A DNA stretch of 64,000 bases from contig CAKJVC010000049.1 of assembly GCA_918026815.1 (NCBI GenBank), positions 744,001 through 808,000 of the forward strand, read 5' to 3'. The first letter of the stretch is position 1. Every line of letters starts with the position of its first letter. This document shows, piece after piece, positions 59,716-64,000 of the stretch. The DNA is from Chalara sp. BL73 (lineage: Eukaryota; Ascomycota; Leotiomycetes; Helotiales). The notes beneath the pieces were generated by a model. That model had not been told where the DNA came from, ran no database searches, and was given only the letters and a program-made list of their open reading frames with translations. The position numbers were made by a program, and so were the translations under genes.

Positions 59716-60528
59716 AACTTTGACATTTCAATAGTCCGGATCAATGACTTGTGATATCGTTGGAGATGGTACTCGTACTGAGACTCTGATATGTTCTTCC
59801 TGCATTTTGTGTGGAAGCGGTCCGGCTACACAAATGAAGCACAGCCACGAATGTGACTATAGAAAACCTGCTTTTTAATTCGATTGTCTAAAGCATAATC
59901 ATTGATATTGATGTCTGAGTCAATCTCCAACTTTGTCAATGATTGCTCTTCGCTCTCCTTCCTTAAAATTTGAAGTAGACATACCGCAGGGATAGGAAAA
60001 AATTTCTGCTGCGACTCGAAGTATCACCAATATCTTTGCTAGACATCAAGCCTCTGTACCTATAGTACTTCCTCAAGCTGTCAGAATAACGCGGGGTGTA
60101 GATAAGATCTATGCGTGATGTCGGGGAGGCCAAAGAAAGTTAGTCTCCTACGAGTTTGGTGTGGAGATCGGTTAAGTCTAGGCTTCGGCTCGGCTCCTCC
60201 ATTCACGATCGGACCGATCAGGGACGGGTAAAGGATATAGTTCGGCATGACAATCATTGCGCATGCTTATACGTAATCCAAGAATGTCTGGAAATAAAAG
60301 CTCATGCGCATTTAGGATAGTAAAATAATACGGCCACGCCATAGACATTTCAGATATGCTGTGTTCGCAACTGCGCTCGAGCTCCCAACCAAATCTTTAC
60401 TCGGAGCATGTGTCGAAGGATGCCCACGGACAGTACGACACGCAAAGCCTTCTATTCGTTGTAGCCTTTTCGCAGTCCCCTTTTATCAAGCTCGATCAAA
60501 CCGAAATTATCCTGTCCCATTAAGCATC

Positions 60529-60975
60529 CTATGATCGCACCGAAAAGCCGCTTTCGCCTTCAACCACATCGATTTCCTGCTTCTCCAGCTTGTCGACTTT
60601 CGCAGCCGACGGGCCGATTCCCAAGTCCTTCACGAGCTTCTGAATGGCATCTTGTTCCCCCTGAGCTTCGCCCTGAACATTGCCATCGGGCGTGTTCTTG
60701 ACCCATCCCGTGATGTTGTATGCCCTGGCATGTTTTTTGGTGTAGTATCTTTAAGCCGTTAGTCTAGTTTGTTCAGAGTCAGATCTTTTCTGATCAAATT
60801 ATACCGGAATGAGACCCCTGGATGGATTTAGTGAATGCGTATCATTTAATGCTTTTTGAAATCTCACCTTGGACTCGACCTTTGACGAGGAATGAGATCT
60901 GATATTGATTCAAGTTAGCCAGGGTTTCAATAAGAATTCTTCTCTTGAGTGAGATCAACCTACTCTTTGGGCCAT
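60529..60975 (-). CDS. Acylphosphatase, micro-exon gene
   Basis: Small enzyme hydrolysing acyl-phosphates (such as carbamoyl phosphate or 1,3-bisphosphoglycerate) to a carboxylate and phosphate; its physiological role in fungi is unclear. Four exons (60964-60975, 60868-60898, 60805-60817, 60529-60748) of 12, 31, 13 and 220 nt give 91 residues, the normal family length. The joined protein starts MAQRISFLVKGRVQGVSFR, containing the phosphate-cradle loop (GRVQGVSFR with catalytic Arg). The last exon carries NITGWVKNTPDGNVQGEAQG, with the catalytic Asn in WVKN. No single open frame covers it, so it is absent from ORF-based tracks. Splice junctions all obey GT-AG, and the frame is exact. It is divergent from the GPI-type protein gene. 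Confidence 0.88.
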
Positions 60976-61771
60976 GTCTTTTATTTTAAACTTTATCTTT
61001 ATATTGATCACGTTTCTCTCATGGTATCTCGACGTTGTTGTGGAGATACAGTATATGTTCGAACTTCCCTTTTCATAAGCAAGTGGGTTTCGTCATAGGG
61101 CTGGCTGTTGTTGCTCCAATGAGGGGGACATCTCCCCTCACCCATGAGCCAGGGTGGGTGTACAATCACGTGGATGGTTATCAGTTTTATCTCGGTTAAT
61201 TGATAAGGTTTTCTATAATTCAAGCCAATCAGCGCCAATCCAATTGAATGCCTGTCCCCCTTTTGCCGAGCCGCTCCCCACATTGTCGCGCCTTCCGACA
61301 TTTTCCCCTTTTCACCCTCTCCCGGTTCCCCTTCCCTTGGATACGGTACCTGCATTATGTACATTGTTGACATATCATCATACTTCTTTTTTTACAATCA
61401 ATCACCTCCCATTTACTTTTTTTTATTTCGATCCATGCATTCTCTGCTATTCACGTCCAATCTCGCAATTAGCCTGCCACTCATTTACCGATGTGGTGCC
61501 AAGCAGATTGGCAAATTTAAGATTGCCGCTGGCCCTAAGGGTCGCAATCTTGTTTCAGAGCAGGGGTTCGCACTTCAAATAGAGAGCCCATTCCCATCAC
61601 TTCCCCAGTTTTCGGAGTCCAAAGTGCATACTCTCGTTGCATACCCTACATACGCCAGGCCTCGTACAAAAGGTCTAACGCTTCGAAACCCAATCCTATT
61701 CAGTGGATCTGGATTCAACCCTGAAATCGATCAACACGATTATCATCATTAGATAACACAACCCTTTGGAG
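60976..61771. promoter_or_regulatory. Divergent promoter region of acylphosphatase and secreted protein
   Basis: This 796-base region separates the two start codons. Open frames across 61154-61752 on the plus strand read as Pro/Phe/Ser/Leu-rich non-coding pyrimidine tracts, so I take them as 5' sequence, not genes. I see no precise motif. Confidence 0.4.
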
Positions 61772-62543
61772 ATGGTTCAACTCACCGTGTTTGCCGTCCT
61801 GGCGGCGCTGGCTGCAGGTGTCGTCGCAAAGGACGATGACCAAGTCACTACGGATCTCTTCCTCGTGGGATTCGAGACGCAGAAGCTGGTCGCATCGGTT
61901 ATCACTTCGGTATGTTGATCCCTCGAGATCTTGAATAGACGGTTGTTGATGAGCCCAGGATGCGTCTGCCACTACCTTCTCGGTCGCGTGCGCCAGCTCG
62001 GTGAAGACTGCCGACTGCGAGTTACCCACCAGCTTTACCTTCACTCAAGGCCCATCTACCATGCATTACAAGTTCTCGCACTCCCCCACCGCGGATAAAG
62101 ACCCCGCAAGAACGGTCGAAGTGGGATGTGTGATTACTGCAGATCATGGAACATGCAGCAAGTCGATCGAGGCTACGCTTGGAACGTTTACCTCCACTGC
62201 TGCTAGCGCAACAACGACCTTCACCAGCGGAGGCTCAGAACTTGGCGGCCAGGTCGTCACTGTCACCGCTGGCAACCTTGTTATTCCCTCTACCACTGCA
62301 TCCACTACATCCAAGTCATCTTCAGTCATTGCTGTATCCACCATGACCGTTGTTCCTCAGGAATCGAGCGCCTCGCCAACAACCACCTCAGCAACTAGCA
62401 CGGACGCCGCGTTCTTTGAGGCTACAAAGTCAATCGAGGTTGCAACCACCAGCTCAACTGGTGGAGCCATGCCCATGATTACCGGCAATGCGAACTGGGT
62501 GATTGGAGGTGCGGCGGCGATGGTGGCCCTCGCGGCGCTGTAA
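61772..62543 (+). CDS. Secreted, probably GPI-anchored Ser/Thr-rich protein
   Basis: Two exons (61772-61909 and 61959-62543) encode 240 residues. A signal peptide is clear (MVQLTVFAVLAALAAGVVA). The mature part has a short conserved-looking N-terminal domain with four Cys (SVACASSVKTADCELPT, VGCVITADHGTCSK), then a Ser/Thr-rich stalk likely to be O-glycosylated (SATTTFTSG, SASPTTTSATSTD). It ends with a hydrophobic tail after a small-residue site (TGNANWVIGGAAAMVALAAL), fitting GPI-anchor addition. The architecture is common among fungal cell-wall proteins. I recognise no enzymatic domain. Confidence 0.85.
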
Positions 62544-64000
62544 TGAGTGATGGATTGAAGTGGGATATTAAGACCTGGACGATGTATATGAGAGCGTGCT
62601 ATTTAACTTATGTATTTAATCGGTTAGCGAGGTGTACATAATTTATAATGCCATTACATCTTCACGAAAGCGACAGGTTTTTACGATAGTGCTGTTTATG
62701 TTAAACTTGCGTCATGAGTTACAAGATATCTGTTCATCATAAAACAAACTTGCTAAGGGTATATCTGACTTGGTTCACAAAAGTACCCTCATGGGAAGCC
62801 TCTCTCCTGAATTTTAGCCTTGGCATTCGCTAGCCGAACCCAAATAAAGATTCAACCTGGGTGGGATAGTTTAGACTTCATGTTATTGTTTGGCCCTATT
62901 CAACTTGTATGAGAGCAGGCGAAGTCTCTACATAGCATCCACGAGAGTATACCCTAAAACTGCAATTCTATTTCGTCAAATCTTGTCCAACTTCTAGCTC
63001 AAAGAATGCGACTTCAGGTGATCTAGATTAAATCTCATACATCTACACAGTCCTAACATCACGATAATCATTGTGAATCCTCTCACACTCTAAAAATCCA
63101 TTTCTGCAACGAGAATTATCTTAGGGTAGATCATTAACTGTGAGCAAACCATTTCGCTATCAAGAACTAGTGAGCCTTTGAAGGCTGTTTGTCATCTTTA
63201 GAAATGGAAGATGCAAGCATAAGCTGTCGACATTTTTTATAAGCAGCGCAGAACACCAAACGACATGAACATGAACAAAGCATACCGTAAAGCATCAAGT
63301 GACTTGACTAAACTGTCCGCACCCACGACATCGTTCCTATTCATATCCAGACAAACTTCAGCTTCTCCCCAGATAAGTACACGCCAGAACTTAGGCATTG
63401 TGCCAATCCCGGCCACGACGCAAGTTTGCCGACAAAGACGGTCTCGCAATTAGACGGTCACTCGCAAGACTACCCACGACCCTAATCGCGCTCCAACCAT
63501 CCTTTCCTGTTCGCAGCACCTTCAAGCATAACGGAGCCCGGAAGACATATCCCGCCGTCCGGTAGCCAAATACATCATATATATATATATATATATACCA
63601 AATCATGATTCCGCTCCCAAAGGGAAAGAGAAGTAGGTCCCTTCCCTGCCATTGTTGGAAGGGCCGGGTGCTGAACTACCCGCCAGAGGCCGGTGAGGCC
63701 AGTGCCGAGGATGGGAAAGGCCAGGATTGCGTTGTTCAGAAGGGGGAGGGGGAGGAGAGCAAGTAGCCAGAGCTTGGTTGCGGGTAAGAGATGCTAATAA
63801 TTGGGATAGACGGTGCGAAGAGACAGAAGCCAGATGGTTGCGTCGATACTGCTTATGATGCTATTGATCTCTATTCGGCCTCGCCGAAGCGCAAGAAGAA
63901 GTGATTACGAGAACCGGATGTATGCTTGGGGACGGGATTAGGGCTGGGTGTTCACAAAGATCTGTCACAGCGGGCATCAATTTGCTTTGTTACTGGCGGA
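62544..64000. other. Right-edge region with uncertain coding potential
   Basis: This is 1.46 kb without a supported gene. It contains an (AT)n microsatellite at 63577-63597. Near 63609-63903 both strands show protein-like text: on the plus strand a frame ends DAIDLYSASPKRKKK-stop at about 63903, and on the minus strand a hydrophobic run (LLALLPLPLLNNAILAFPIL) is open. I could not join either into a gene; a partial gene cut by the window end is possible. Confidence 0.35.
63577..63597. repeat. (AT)n dinucleotide microsatellite
   Basis: A run of 21 bases alternates A and T without interruption. It is a simple sequence repeat and likely polymorphic between strains. Confidence 0.95.

Larger units (their letters stand above)
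58224..60528. other. Intergenic stretch containing the methyltransferase relic
   Basis: Apart from the pseudogene at 58834-59715 (listed separately) I see no gene. A 13-nt unit is tandemly repeated at 58477-58508 (AGGTGAGTTTCCC twice, plus a partial copy). From 59760 to 60500 nothing is supported. Confidence 0.5.

Noticed and set aside
61154..61752. Two long overlapping plus-strand ORFs upstream of the secreted protein gene
   Set aside because: Composition is Pro/Leu/Phe/Ser from pyrimidine-rich promoter DNA, and neither frame connects to the real gene.
63609..63903. Plus-strand ORF with a basic SPKRKKK end as a complete nuclear protein gene
   Set aside because: The only plausible 47-nt intron puts the two halves in different frames, and the opposite strand is equally open.

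Overview
The window looks like a chromosomal segment of a filamentous ascomycete (Pezizomycotina; Leotiomycetes is my guess, not shown). Genes lie on both strands. Almost all are cut by short introns of about 45-130 nt with GTRNGT donors, CTAAC/CTAAT branch sites and YAG acceptors. The gene content is typical of mould nuclear DNA: class III chitin synthase, peroxisomal Lon, MATE and MFS transporters, MYST acetyltransferase, Zn(II)2Cys6 factor. I rebuilt 24 genes exon by exon. In each the exon lengths sum to whole codons, and family motifs are restored across the joins.

Layout. 0.6-8.2 kb: peroxisomal Lon protease (-), MATE transporter (-), small DUF202 membrane protein (+). 8.2-19.4 kb: gene-poor, with a class III chitin synthase paralogue (+), a Ser/Thr-rich single-pass surface protein (+) and several decayed coding-like tracts. 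19.5-33.8 kb: dense housekeeping block with RPA2, a GNAT acetyltransferase, isopentenyl-diphosphate isomerase, SYO1, the head-to-head DEAD-box helicases DBP10 and DBP4, and FAD synthase. 34.8-52.4 kb: SUN-domain protein, UDP-glucose 4-epimerase, quinone oxidoreductase, a 2EXR/F-box-like protein, a 68-residue membrane protein, an MFS transporter, ESA1 head-to-head with REX4, and a cyclopropane-fatty-acid-synthase-like enzyme. 52.4-64 kb: a gene desert, a Zn(II)2Cys6 regulator, a broken LaeA-like methyltransferase, a tiny acylphosphatase gene with micro-exons, a GPI-type secreted protein and an unresolved right edge.

Functional themes. SYO1, DBP10 and DBP4 all serve large or small ribosomal subunit assembly and sit within 8.3 kb; REX4 lies 17 kb further on. 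ESA1/REX4, DBP10/DBP4 and IDI1/SYO1 each share a short divergent promoter. I found no CRISPR array, tRNA, rRNA or intact transposon. I do not see a clearly new multi-gene system. The most interesting items are the decayed methyltransferase next to a zinc-cluster regulator, the palindrome in the DBP10/DBP4 promoter, the micro-exon acylphosphatase, and small genes that only appear after splicing by eye.
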